Origin: Emergomyces orientalis
Lineage: Eukaryota; Ascomycota; Eurotiomycetes; Onygenales; Ajellomycetaceae
NCBI GenBank assembly: GCA_002110485.1
Contig: MOWL01000092.1
Coordinates: forward strand, 431,515 to 495,514
Length of the DNA stretch: 64,000 nt
Direction of reading: 5' to 3'
The number at the start of each line of letters is the position of its first letter. Within the stretch, counting starts at the first letter, position 1. This document shows positions 12,141-23,177 of this stretch, one piece after another. Made by a program: the position numbers and the translations under genes. The notes under the pieces are model-generated. The model searched no databases. It saw only the letters and a program-made list of their open reading frames with translations, and was not told the origin of the DNA.

Positions 12141-13356
12141 AGGGATATTATAAAGACATTTTACTATGATCTTCCTTCAAGAAAAATACATTGTTGGTTC
12201 AACCCTTCCCATTTACCATCCTCTCCTTGAGAGTACAGTTGTGCGTCTAAGATGGCTATTTCTTTTCTTTCGCTTTGCTTTTTCTATTTATATGGTCACA
12301 AATCATTCTACCTTTATTATGCGGGAGCTATTTGCATTGCGATATTTGTTATGCCAGATCAATTTCACTGTACACTGGAAGTATTTTATTTTCATTATGA
12401 AAATACCTGTTGCCGCGCAAAATCCGTACTTCCCTTCCTTTCTTATACGCCCAAAAATATATTTAGTACTCTACTACCCAGGGAGCTGCCTCCCAATTAT
12501 CGCCAGTAAGATGGTTCGATATGGACTGGAGAAGCATTTCTAATGATCGTTGTGGATTTTTTTCACTGAACTTAGTTCTGTTCCAGGCCTATTTTATATG
12601 GTGGGCTCTATATATTATACCTCAGAGTATATTCAAGCTTTCCATTGTTTGTTTTTTATCCTATCTGGCCTTCGGTAGGCCACAGCAGTCAAAGGCTGAT
12701 TGCATGAAGCTTCCAGGAGAAGCATAGCGAGTCATCACATATTGCTTTTATAAGCTTGCTCTCATCTCTTTATCCTCCATATCTGTGAATGATTTTCTGC
12801 CTTAAAAGGCATTTCTGTTTTTATTCTGATTTTTCACCGTTGAGGCATCTCGATGTTCTCAACTTGAGCGTGAGTATCATTACAGTGAGAAATATCTAGT
12901 CTGGTTATTTCCCTTTTCTGTTGAGGCGCATCCCGGGTTGCTGGGTTCCTGGGTCTTCGTTGTTGCGTGCCTCAGCACCTCATTATCAGCAATCTCCCCA
13001 AGTTTGTTTTTATCTGCCATATTTCCCCAGGGAACACAATCAACCTATCCTGTTTGCCTTTCCTTGTTCTTGGAATCGCTGTCATTTGCAATTGCTTCCA
13101 ACCTTCTACAGCTATCTCTAGGACATCATTTTCACCAATTTGCCGTCTTTTCTGTCACATAATCTTAAAAAAGAGGCCATCGCCATCTGGCATCCGCCTC
13201 TGGCTCGCAGTTAGACGTTCTCCCCTGACTGCTTTCATTTAGCTGAGGCTAAATTTCCAGTACGTGTCCTATCCACAAGCCAGGGATAACGGACTTCCAT
13301 CGATGATATTAGGATTGGTTTACATAAATCTAGCGGTTGCTAACTTTCCTGAAGCT
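12141..13356. other. Intergenic region, T-rich
   Basis: About 1.2 kb without a supportable gene. Several short overlapping frames occur on the plus strand (12166-13242), but they have no family resemblance and are rich in Phe, Leu and Tyr, as expected from T-rich noncoding sequence. The region presumably carries transcript ends on the left and the promoter and leader of the 984-residue gene on the right. Confidence 0.45.
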
Positions 13357-16300
13357 ATGGATGAAGAGGAGCGCCAGAGGCGTATGCAGGAGCTTCAAAT
13401 GGTATACCATATATTCCAATCCCTGGAGATGCTGTTATTGAATTCTATAATTTTCTTCCTCAGCCAGATACTGACACCGGTTTCGCCCATAAAAGGCCGA
13501 TCTGGGCACTGCACGTCGTGAATATATATCGACCGTTGATCTCCCCAGCAAGTACCGCCATGTTGGGTTGGACCAAATCGAGGCCAATCGGGCAGCCAAT
13601 GTTAAGGGTTCTGAAGTTCAAAAGATTGCAGAAGTGAACAAGGCTCAGTTAAGTGCCTGGAACAGTACGCATCCTATTCACTTTCATTCATTGTGTGGTG
13701 TAGTTTTGTGCTCCGACTAATTGAGAGTTATAGATGCGCACCAAACAGTTGGGGACGATATCCAGTTGGAGGAGCTGAATGACATGATGTCCGGGCAGAG
13801 TCACCGTGCCCAGCTCTGTGATATGATTAGAGCAAAAGGTGGACAGGAGTATATGTATATTCACGACCCAGCAGCTCACCCTAAGGGCCCATCTAGAAAC
13901 GCACCCTCGTCTAGAGCTTCCAAAGGACGTGGGCGGGGCGGAGGAGTAGCGGGAAGCTGTGGGCGTGGCGGCTTTTCAAAGACACCACTGTGAATCGCCC
14001 ATAATTCCCTTAACATTCTGTTCTTATATAATCACTGATCCTGATATCCTAGTGCCCCCAAAAGTACGCTTTCACCGCGTGTGCTTGGGAATATTGGCAA
14101 CCACCCCGTGGAAAGCCCACCAGACCGGCGTCGATATCTGGACGCCGCACTGCATCCCGACGCGAATGAAAATTTCCCTGGAAAGTACGACGAGATTAGG
14201 GAAATAGCTGCTACTTCACAAGCTACTAGAAGTGATAGAGGATCCCGTGGGCGAAGCCGCGCTGGTACAGTCAAAACTAGACGGGTTGTTGATCCAAGGT
14301 AAGTTGGAAATAGGGCTTTTCATGAGCTTTCTTAGCTGACGATAGGATCAAAAGAGCCAACTTTGAGGCAATGCTCGCCGGTCCGTCAGATTTCATGGCA
14401 GTTGCGAAAGAACATAGTGTTGTTACCTCTTCTGGGCCCCCTGCATCAATCCAGCGCACAGCACCCCGGCCCGTGACCGCATCCGATCACCCCAAACAAG
14501 AAATGGCCACGAAAGAAGAAGTCCAAAACCAGGAAGAAACTTCACATATAGAAGTCGAATTGGAAGGAGGCATTAAAGGAAAAACTGAAACCCAAACAAA
14601 TGAAGATACGAGAGTTGCAGTCGCGGAAGAACAGCATGGCAAAGAGGTGGTGATTTTGGAGCAAAATACCAAGTCAACGGCGGCAAATCTTTGGGCTATT
14701 CAAGTGGTTAGCCTTCCCTTTGATAGTATTGGAACTGGGCCGACTGACTTGGGTGAACGAAAGACAGATAAAGGATTTAGATCAAGTCTTCCTAAGCCGT
14801 TTATCGCATCAGAAGAGTCGACGCTCCTTATCGATCTTATGCGGAAAAGCCGGTCACTTTCCAGCCCAGCATCCCCGCTACACACTCGACATTTTGACTC
14901 AGGAAATAATAAAGAGCCTGGATCATCTTTCCTGGATATTAGTCCCCCATCAATGCAGGTGCTTCTACCCGAAGTAGGAACCAGTTCAAGTGATGCAAAC
15001 ACTGCCGAAAACTCTCAGGATGGAACCAGCAATGGTGCCATGAAGGGTGCACTTGACCTACTTATTGATAGGCTCCAAAAGGAGCTAGACCAAGTCAACC
15101 AAATTATTGAGGACAGTCCTGAGCCCGCTGAGTCCACAGGTATAGGAACCTATCTGCTGAGCCGCAAGCTACAACTAGAAAGGGAAATAGCTGAAGCTAT
15201 TGAGATGGAGAGCGATATTTTATTGCCGTTCAACGCACTTACATTGGAAGATACTTCTCATCAGCAACTAAAGGACAAGCGCAGTGTTTCACACGAAATA
15301 ATAAGCCCGCAAGTACCAAACATTTCCATAGACAAAAAGCAGGAAGCTCCGCTGGCTCCTTACATAGGGCCGCTACATGTGCCGTCTGGTCCGCCAAATA
15401 TTGCCTTACAGCAGGCTTCGCCCATGCCCAGCCACACACCGCCGATTCCTACACCTACTTCATCTACGCTCACTAGCTCAGTATGTGATATTATTGGTGA
15501 TTATTTGTTGCCAGGAAGGTATTCCTCGAGCACCAGGTCAGATCTGGAGCCTCCAAAAGTAATGACTGGTAGCCGTAGCCTTCACGCCTTTTCTTCTACC
15601 CCTGATGCGTCTGGTATGGGAGAACCAACGTCTCTGCCCCATGCTGGAATACCAGCCGATAATAATTATTCCATAAATAAACCACAGGTGCGAGATACTC
15701 CCAATATCCCTGACAATGCAACAACCCGGCAATACATGCAAACCGCTCCTGAGTTATCTCGGCACTCTGCTGAACCATGGAATATACACCCACCCGTACA
15801 AAAAAATGCCCCTTTTTCTGTTGCGACACAGCAATATTCAAGCTCCTTGCATAATTCAGCTGAGCGAAGTGGTTTATCATCCTATCCCATTGGCTCTGCC
15901 ACTGTCGCAGCACAATATCCTGCCGTGCCATCTCAATCCCAACATGTTGCCCAGATCCCACATTCTCTCTTTTCTATGGCGTCGACAGTACCGCGAGAAC
16001 CAAGTGAACAGACCAAGTCTGTTTCGCCGAGCGTTAGTCCTAATTTCCCTATGTCAGCTGCAACAATGCAATATTCCGGATCAATTTTCAAACGCCAGGG
16101 ACAAAAAGCAGTATCGCAATCACAGCCTCCTAGTACTTCGACGTCAGCTTTCCAAAGCACTCCTGGTGGCCTGAGTAAGCCCGCTACATCGGCATTCGTG
16201 CCTAATTTCCCAGTGTCAGCCGCCACCCTCCAATACTCCGGTGCCGCATCCGATGCCAATGTTCTGGGAAGAGACCCCCCACCACGGACGGGACAGGAAA

Positions 16301-16584
16301 ATCACGATCCCCGCCCTGCGAGAGCCAAAGACCCTGAAGTGTCCACCCCTTCCAAAAGCAACAGCCTGCCACGACTTAGTAGCCTGCAAAATTCCAAATG
16401 GGCTACCTTGGCAGGGGCCCCTACCTCACCCAAGGGCGCTCGGAAAAAATCCGCATCGACACAACCAAGAAATGGGCCCGGTGGCATTAATAGGTTTGCG
16501 GCAGAGATGGCAAAGCATGGCGTTACCGTGTCCAAACGCACGATGGAAGAATCAGGGACTAATAGTGGACCATCGAAAAGCTAG
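13357..16584 (+). CDS. Low-complexity protein with Gly/Arg box and AATxQYSG repeats (984 residues)
   Basis: Five exons fit exactly in phase: 13357-13401, 13496-13664, 13734-13989, 14053-14298 and 14346-16584. Residues 1-160 look ordered and helical (LPSKYRHVGLDQIEANRAA, MMSGQSHRAQLCDMI). A Gly/Arg-rich stretch (GRGRGGG) follows at about 155-175, often a sign of RNA binding. A coiled-coil-like segment lies near genomic 15055-15215 (LIDRLQKELDQVNQII). The C-terminal half has four degenerate repeats of the type NFPMSAATMQYSG / NFPVSAATLQYSG. I do not recognise a named family. The acceptor of intron 1 (AAAAG, 25 bases after CTGAC) is the least certain junction. Confidence 0.75.
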
Positions 16585-17891
16585 AAGGAGTCATCCAACT
16601 TTGCGAGCTCTAAGTGGGCGAGCTAGCTTGCGTCCATTGTCCATTGTCTGGGGCAGTGACTCGCTAACTGGATGCCTAGCTTTATTTTTGCAACTGCTGA
16701 GCAAAAGCGTAGGAGTATATGGTTTTGCTGAAGGGGTTATGAGCCCTATTAAATGTGTCCTGCTTTACCCGGGCTTCCCCAGCAGCTTTTTTCTTTTTAG
16801 TTTGGCCATGATATTTGCCACATTCCAAGCTAGTTACCCCTATTGCCTCATGTGCGCTGCAACGTCAACTCGGAGCATCCATCTCACGAATCCACCATGA
16901 AGATTCCCGATGCTGTTTATTAACTGCTGCCTACTGTTCAGTTTTTTGCAAGTAATATCTCTGCAATGTGTTCTGTTTTCATTTCAGCCCCCTTTCCACT
17001 TCCCCAAGAGGAAAATAACAGAAAACTTTCAAAGCTTGGAAGAAAAAAACCCCCCTTTTGAACCCGCAGTGTCTACAAACCAAGAAAAAGCAAGAACTAA
17101 AAAATGATCCATTGATTTGTTCCAATTCATACCCCCTACCAAATATCTAATATTACTGCAATACTTTCGGTTCTACAAGGCTTGCAGATTTTGTATTTCG
17201 CGAAGTACTTAATCGTTCAAAATGCCAAGTAAGCTGTGGTAATTGGTAGGTTTAGTTGTCATGCTCATTGATTTCGTTCATCAGCCAGGGTAAACATCTG
17301 GCCATATCTATGTCGATCACAATAGGTCCTAATACAGGGCACTGTAGGGAGGCGGGATGCTGGATGGGCCATCAAGGTGGGAAAAGCCCATAAAACCAGA
17401 ACATGGGAGCTACATTGCAATATAAGTATCAAAATATTCACTGTAGATAGAAAATTTTATATGACAAGTACATCTGCAATATGTAATAGAAAATATTGAG
17501 TCAAATGCGACCACTCTCCTCCATCCACGCGCCCCGAAGGCCGAAAATGAAAAGAGAACCGGGGGAAAGGAGGAAGAACTGGAGCGGCGATGAATGGAGT
17601 AAAAAGAAAAAGAAAAGAAAAGACCATGTTTCATTTGCTGATACCAATCGATAAAATAAGAACCGATCTTATACTCCACAGCGCCCAATGCCCCCCATTT
17701 CCGACAAATGAAAAAAAGTGTTCGCTGGTGTGGTGGGCCAAACAAACAAAATGTCCTTAATATCATACGAAGAATAAAATAAAAGTAAAACTGCAGGGTA
17801 TGGATACCAGGCTGCGAACGCCAACGGAATAAGATAAAAGATGCCGGACAATTATATGAGTGAGGATCAGATAATAATGCTATTGCTGCGG
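16585..17891. other. Intergenic region between convergent genes
   Basis: The 984-residue gene (+) and RAD52 (-) point into this 1.3 kb region, so it should contain two sets of 3' UTRs and polyadenylation signals. It is AT-rich on the right side, with many AAAAGAAA-type runs near 17600. No coding frame of note was seen. Confidence 0.45.
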
Positions 17892-20125
17892 TTATTGTTG
17901 CTGCTGCTGTTGTGCCGTAGTGGTATTGGGAATATTAACCCCCTCGCCAACTCTGGATTTTTTCGTAGGGTCATTAATGGAATCTTCGCTACCTTGACCG
18001 TTCGTCAAGTCCGCAAGAGGTGGTCTCTTCCCATTTGTGTTTTGGGCTTGAGCGGGAGCCGTGACTGTATTCGACTCGGCAGGAGCATGAGAGGCATTGC
18101 TTCGTGTCATGACTTTTCGCGTCGGTGGTCGATACGAACTCGTCGTCATAGCACCCCTAGCTGCTAGGGATGCAAAGCCGTTACCACCACCACTAATAGG
18201 GCCAGGACCTGGTGGTCCTCGTTTTGTTGAGTCAGGGATATTTGTCTTCGTTAAATTAGAGTACTGAACCTGGCTGGATGAGGGGGTGGAACCGGCAGCG
18301 TTATCCGTAAACCGCGGAGGGTTAATACTCATTACAGTACGAATTACTGGGGCAGAGGCATTGTGATTAATGCCTGCCGTCTTCCGGATAGAGGGACTGT
18401 CGAAACGTGGGTCAAAAGCGGGTGCCAAGTTAGGTGCGTCATATGGGTTGTTCCTCAGAGCGTCGGCTGCCCTAGCAGAGTAGAACCCACCGGCAGGAGC
18501 TTGAGGTCGTTTATCTTCAGGAATCTGAGAGCTAAGAGGCGACGGAGCTTTCGTTGGGGAAATGTTTTGGTTATCCTTCGAAACTAACTCAGATTTCGCC
18601 TTTAATTGATCACTCGGGAGAGGAGGCGGGATATGATTAGGCTGTTGGGGAGGTGCAGGTTTTGAATCGTTTTGTGGGCGTGGAGCAGAAGGGGTTTTGA
18701 AGTTTGCGGTAATGTGATTATTTGCAGAATTTTGAGGGAGAGCAGGTCTATTTAATCGTTCGCCAGGAATAGATGGAAGTTCCGGTTGCGCCCCAGAAGC
18801 AGGGCCAGCGACCCATGGCTTCTCCGGCTTCGACGGGGTTACTGTTTGATTTAAATGTCTCGTACTAGTTCCTGGGCGGCTCGTCTGAAGTTCATGTGAG
18901 ATTGAATGAATTTGTTGTGGATCCTGACGGGGTTTTTCAGGCTGTTCTTGGTCTATGACCACTTCATCAGGATGCACGCTCTGCGATTCCGCAAAATCCG
19001 CCTCATCAAATAAATCACCTGTCCCAAGTTAGGATTTTATATTCAGCGAGAAGCCAATCCGGAACTTACTTCCAAATTCACCTTCCAGATCTAATGGGAG
19101 AGTTTCATCTGCCTTGGGGTTCGGTATATTAGGTAACCGAGGTGGAAGTTCAGTGCTAACTGTGTTAGGTGCATTGGCACCACCATTGGGGGTAGTATTA
19201 TTTTCCTTCTTTACGACAGTGTGGGAAGCATCGCGATGTAGATCTCCCACATCCCATTTCGACTAGAGATAAATCAGTGTTCGGCCAGGCAGATAGGGTA
19301 CGTTTTCTAACTGACCGGAGCAGTTTTCACTTTCGTCACCCGACTTAAGTATTCCTTGTCATAGACACAATTACCAAGAACGTTACCAAAAGTCCTTAAC
19401 GCCCGCTTCAAACCATCTGTTGTGCCTTCCTTCTTTGCTTTCTCAAAGGCTAGTGCTTTCGATTTCGAATTTTCACTGTGCCCGTATCCAATATCCTGAT
19501 ATCCATGTTAGTGTATACTCAGCAAGGGATTTCATCGAACGACCAACCTCATGAAATGTCCCATCCTTCAGCGTCACTCTCACAATAACAGATAATCCCA
19601 AGCTGATTTTGGCCGTATTTGGATTATCGTCGACCTGTTGAAAGAGTAGAAGATGGATCAGAAACGAGCCAGTGGTGCCGATATTGCATTACCATATTTC
19701 AAGTGTGGGCCATCGCAACTCCAAACCAACTCACAAAATCAATCTGAATATTTTGGATCGAACTCGACCATCCATTAAAGCCAAAAACTTCATTCGCGAG
19801 ATTGATGCATTTCTCCGCAGCTAGATAATGAACCCTTTGCCCCCCAGGCCCTTGTCTGGAAGATATATATTCTGGGCCTAATCGTTTATCGAGACGACTC
19901 TGCAGAGTAGCGATTTGCTGAGCAGTGTATTGGTTCACCCGATGTTCAGGAGCCTCAAAGGGGTTCGCCGTGACGTTCCCGGTATTCGATAGAGTCATTC
20001 TCGCAGGGCCTGGCCGGTGCTGGTCACCTACACTTTCGAATCCGACGCAAGAATAAGTATTTGGGTTTGGGAAACCATCAAGGCAATGTAGACGTGGGTG
20101 TATATGATGCAACTTACGCTGGCAT
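17892..20125 (-). CDS. RAD52: DNA repair and recombination protein RAD52 (630 residues)
   Basis: Six exons: 20125-20118, 20032-19735, 19634-19548, 19495-19316, 19262-19070 and 19018-17892; phases sum to 631 codons. The first exon is 8 bases (ATG CCA GC) and its acceptor is AAAG. The N-terminal DNA-binding and annealing domain covers about residues 35-190, with GPEYISSRQGPGGQRVHYL, FGFNGWSSSI, GLSVIVRVTLKDG and KKEGTTDGLKRALRTFGN, all hallmarks of RAD52. The conserved DLFDEADF motif follows near residue 258. The C-terminal half is Pro/Ser-rich, as expected for the RAD51/RPA-interacting tail, and ends in a Gln run. The protein anneals single strands and mediates RAD51 loading in homologous recombination. 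Confidence 0.97.
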
Positions 20126-20808
20126 GATTGCGAATTGGTTTTAAGCGCATGGAAAACCAGCTGGCGCCTACACGGTCCAAAATTGCAAAGAAGTTGTTGT
20201 CATTGTGGAGTTCATCAAAGAGGTGAAGTTGGTTGTTCCATTTGGGGAACGCGTGTTGGCGCGTCTGGAGCGCTAAAAAGGTGCCTGATCACGTGATATC
20301 AAGATCGCACTCCAACCTGCAGCCATGAGATCGAGAGTAGAAGAAGTGATATAAATACCTAGGTAGTATTCATAGCTTGTATCCGTTATCCTAGCACTTG
20401 ATACTACGGGCAATATTGTCTAGTTGTATTTGTGCTATGATTAATGCTAGTTTGAGCTTAATTGGAGATTTTTGACCTTATCTTCAGAATTGTCTTCATT
20501 GGGTGCTGTTATTGTTTGCCCCATGGCTCGTAGACTGGTCTAAATTCCTCGACGACTAATGGAATACTAAAAAGAAAAAAAGTCCCGGGAAAATCTATGA
20601 TCTGCTGTCGAAGAGTCGAATGTATTTTTTCTTTGCCAAAAGGTTACCTGTCGAGTTTCTAAATCTCTCCAAAAAATTGTTCTCGAAGCTTAGGTCGAAC
20701 GCATAGTACGGCATCCTATAGTGACATTTGGGTCTTTTTTTTTTTTTTCGGTTTTTTATACAAGTGTTACAATGAGCACGGATTGCCACGCATCAATCAT
20801 AATAATAT
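20126..20808. other. Intergenic region upstream of RAD52
   Basis: This stretch contains the RAD52 promoter on its left side. AGATCGCACTCCAACC-type sequence with a CACGTGAT element lies near 20289-20296. Further right it becomes AT-rich, with a T-run at 20738-20748. No coding frame is supported. Confidence 0.4.
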
Positions 20809-20960
20809 TGTAGTGCCTAGGAACCTCGGGTGCAGGCACCTAACCACTCGACCAAAAAGATCACACAACAGTAATAGCCACCACTATTACAGGCACCCGA
20901 ACCCTATATATAATTAAACCCCTCGGGGAATGCCAGGCATGGCATGCCTGTGGCATGACA
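20809..20960. repeat. Terminal direct repeat, left copy (LTR-like)
   Basis: The repeat begins TGTAGTGCCTAGGAACC and ends GGCATGACA, that is TG..CA as in LTRs. A second copy starts at 21317. Together they bracket a 356-base interior with no coding capacity, the size class of terminal-repeat retrotransposons in miniature. The copy contains a small inverted repeat (GTAATAG CCACC ACTATTAC). Confidence 0.65.
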
Positions 20961-21316
20961 ATTCGCCCCCCATTGATTAGAGCACGTCCTCGGGCTCAGA
21001 GAGTCTAGAATGCCGGGCTTGGCGGGGCTTGATGCCTAGGCTTGGCTAGGGCTTGATGGGGCGCTTCACTGCTGGGACAGCGAACTTTCAGAGAAGCCAG
21101 GCTTAACTAATATAGATTGGACCCCCAAGACTCCACACCCTAAAGGGTGGCCTGGCCGCCTTGTCAGCCACTACTAGAGGTGGCCCACGCCGGGTGATAT
21201 TAACCAATGGCCAGAGACTGCCAACCCAACCAATAGCATATTCTATAATCATGGAATTCAACACTGCCAGGAATCAAACCCATGACCCCTGGGGCGACCG
21301 ATGGTGGCTATTACAC
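20961..21316. mobile_element. Interior of the terminal-repeat element
   Basis: These 356 bases lie between two direct repeats and encode nothing. On the minus strand, the right part plus the start of the right repeat reads like a polymerase III type gene: GGGTTTGATTCC resembles a B box (complement of 21270-21281) and TAGGTCGAGTGGTTAGG resembles an A box (complement of about 21346-21362). No tRNA fold was established. The segment could be a TRIM interior, a tRNA-derived SINE, or both nested. Confidence 0.45.
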
Positions 21317-21475
21317 TGTAGTGCCTAGGAACCTCGGGTGCAGGCACCTAACCACTCGACCTAAAAGATCACACAACAGTAATAGTCACCACTATTACGG
21401 AGTACAGGCATTCAAACTCTATATATAGTTAAACTTCTTGGAAAATGCCAGGCATGACATGTTTGTAACATGATA
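21317..21475. repeat. Terminal direct repeat, right copy (LTR-like, mutated)
   Basis: This is the second copy of the repeat at 20809. The first 110 bases match closely. After an extra GGAGTA, the remainder differs by many C-to-T and G-to-A changes (for example GGCATGCCTGTGGCATGACA corresponds to GACATGTTTGTAACATGATA), with at least one change in the other direction. Uneven transition load between two copies of one repeat is what RIP-like mutation produces. Confidence 0.65.
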
Positions 21476-23001
21476 ACTTTGATCTCTGTGTTCATACACT
21501 CACACACAGCATGAATGATGAATTTAGTAAAGAGAAATAAAAATGAAGATAATATAAATAGTATAACTTTATAAGTTAAAATATTAAAAGTTTCATTCTG
21601 CTAATTATTTTACTGAATTAAACGATGTGATGGCAGGTGGTCCTGTCGCCATTTTACAACATCCACTTGCCTGGCGGTGCTGCCACGCACCCTTCCTCCA
21701 ACTGCACGCATCCAATCAGAGTGATGGTCAGTCGTGCTGCATCACCTTGAAACACTCCTCTTGTTAACTACCGAGCTTTCCGGTAGCAAGCGTTCACCGT
21801 TAAGTAGGTAAGGTGAGGCCTATTAAGGTGCCTTATTGTGCTTGATGACTAGGGGAAAGGGTAGATGCCACTATCTAGACTTACTTGGGTAAATAGGTAA
21901 GGATAGCTCCGGCGAGGGAATGTATAGTTTCAATGTACTGTAGAAAGTAATACAGCAAAGATAAGAGAGAGTATCCCAAGAGAATCAAAGCTATGATTAT
22001 ATGAAAGTAGAATAGATAGAAGATAGAGTGATATAAAAAAATCAAATTAATTGTGATCAAGAAGATAAGCTTCTCTGATTCTAAGAGTAATGAGCATGTT
22101 TATATACATGATGAAATCTTCTGATAGATGTGATAGTTCTGATATATCCAGTTCTATCAACTATATCAATCTACTGGTAGCACTAGTAGCTCTGATATAT
22201 TGTGAACTATCAGTTATATCAGTCTATCAGTCACATGATAGGGTTCTTCAGAGCTTCATTCTGCTGAACTGTAGTCTATTCTGTCAGTATTCTTAATACT
22301 CAATGATTTCTGACACTTCTGCAGAATATTCTATAACATCATTCTCTTCTTTCTTTGTGAGCTGTTTCAGTAACTAATATAAATAGCTGTATCTGTCTCA
22401 TTCTTTTAAATTTTTCATTTTGTAAGTTTTTGTTTCTCTTTCATTTCATGATGACTTGTAATCAGATGATTCATCATCATGAACTTGCTGCTGATATTAA
22501 AAAATAAAATTATATTATATTTTCATCTTATCTATATTGTTCACAATCAGGTCATCTGTGTATTAAATCTGATAAATTGAAAAGGTGTAGTCAACGCTTT
22601 CCCCCGAACCAGCCCAATTCTTCGAATTAGAAGACGAAAAGACATCCATTTGAAAGCTCTTGTTTGAGAAAGCAATTTATTCACTTTTTATTAAAATTGA
22701 GCGTGAGTTGGTGAAGCTATTGAGGAAAACATGTTTACAACCCCTAAGAGAAAAGAAAATCACACTTCATCACATAACATCATCAGTTTCGGCCCAATTT
22801 ACATAGAATTTTGATAGAAGCTAGAACAAACCAGATATTACAACTGTCTCAATTTTGAATTCATTCCGACCATCTCTTTCTGAACAATTCATTGTCAAAA
22901 CCTGCGTGAAAACTCTGATTGATTTTCATGTTTCTTTGCATCAGTGCCAAGTCTTTTCCCTGTACCGCCCTACCTCGCCCGGCAGAAAAGTGACAAAAAA
23001 A
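21476..23001. other. AT-rich noncoding stretch left of the copia element
   Basis: Mostly AT-rich with no supportable gene. A small GC-normal patch at about 21635-21760 (GGTCCTGTCGCC ... GCCACGCACCC) is unlike its surroundings and may be a transposon fragment. From 22580 to 22990 the composition is closer to ordinary intergenic DNA. The stretch ends in the A-run that the copia element used as its target. Confidence 0.4.
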
Positions 23002-23103
23002 TGTTAGGTGATACTAGGGCTACCCGGGTCACATGCCCCACACACACATATATATTTTAGCTAGTTAGGTAGTTCAATATGATAGGCTTGATGCACTCTA
23101 TGA
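23002..23103 (+). repeat. Copia 5' LTR (102 bases)
   Basis: It begins TGTTAGGTGATACTAGGG and ends near GCACTCTATGA. It is identical over 102 bases to the copy at 27877-27978. Five A bases (22997-23001) precede it and five A bases follow the right LTR, a plausible target duplication. The exact right end is uncertain by a base or two because of the A-run. Confidence 0.93.
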
Positions 23104-23119
23104 GGTTATGAGGCCCTCT
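23104..23119 (+). promoter_or_regulatory. Primer-binding site for an initiator-tRNA fragment
   Basis: The bases right after the 5' LTR, GGTTATGAGGCCCTCT, closely match the complement of the anticodon region of initiator methionine tRNA (its loop reads CTCATAACC), with one extra G. Copia-class elements are known to prime from an internal half-tRNA rather than the tRNA 3' end. Confidence 0.7.
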
Positions 23120-23177
23120 GTTTAATACGCTGCGTTACTGCTATCTATTTCTCTTATACAGCTAGTTCTTGCCTCTC

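Noticed and set aside
15596..15961. Open frames on both strands inside the last exon of the 984-residue gene
   Set aside because: Shadows of a long real exon; no homology-like features.
21250..21400. A functional tRNA gene on the minus strand
   Set aside because: A-box-like and B-box-like motifs are present, but I could not pair an acceptor stem or a normal anticodon arm, and the region is repeated and mutated.
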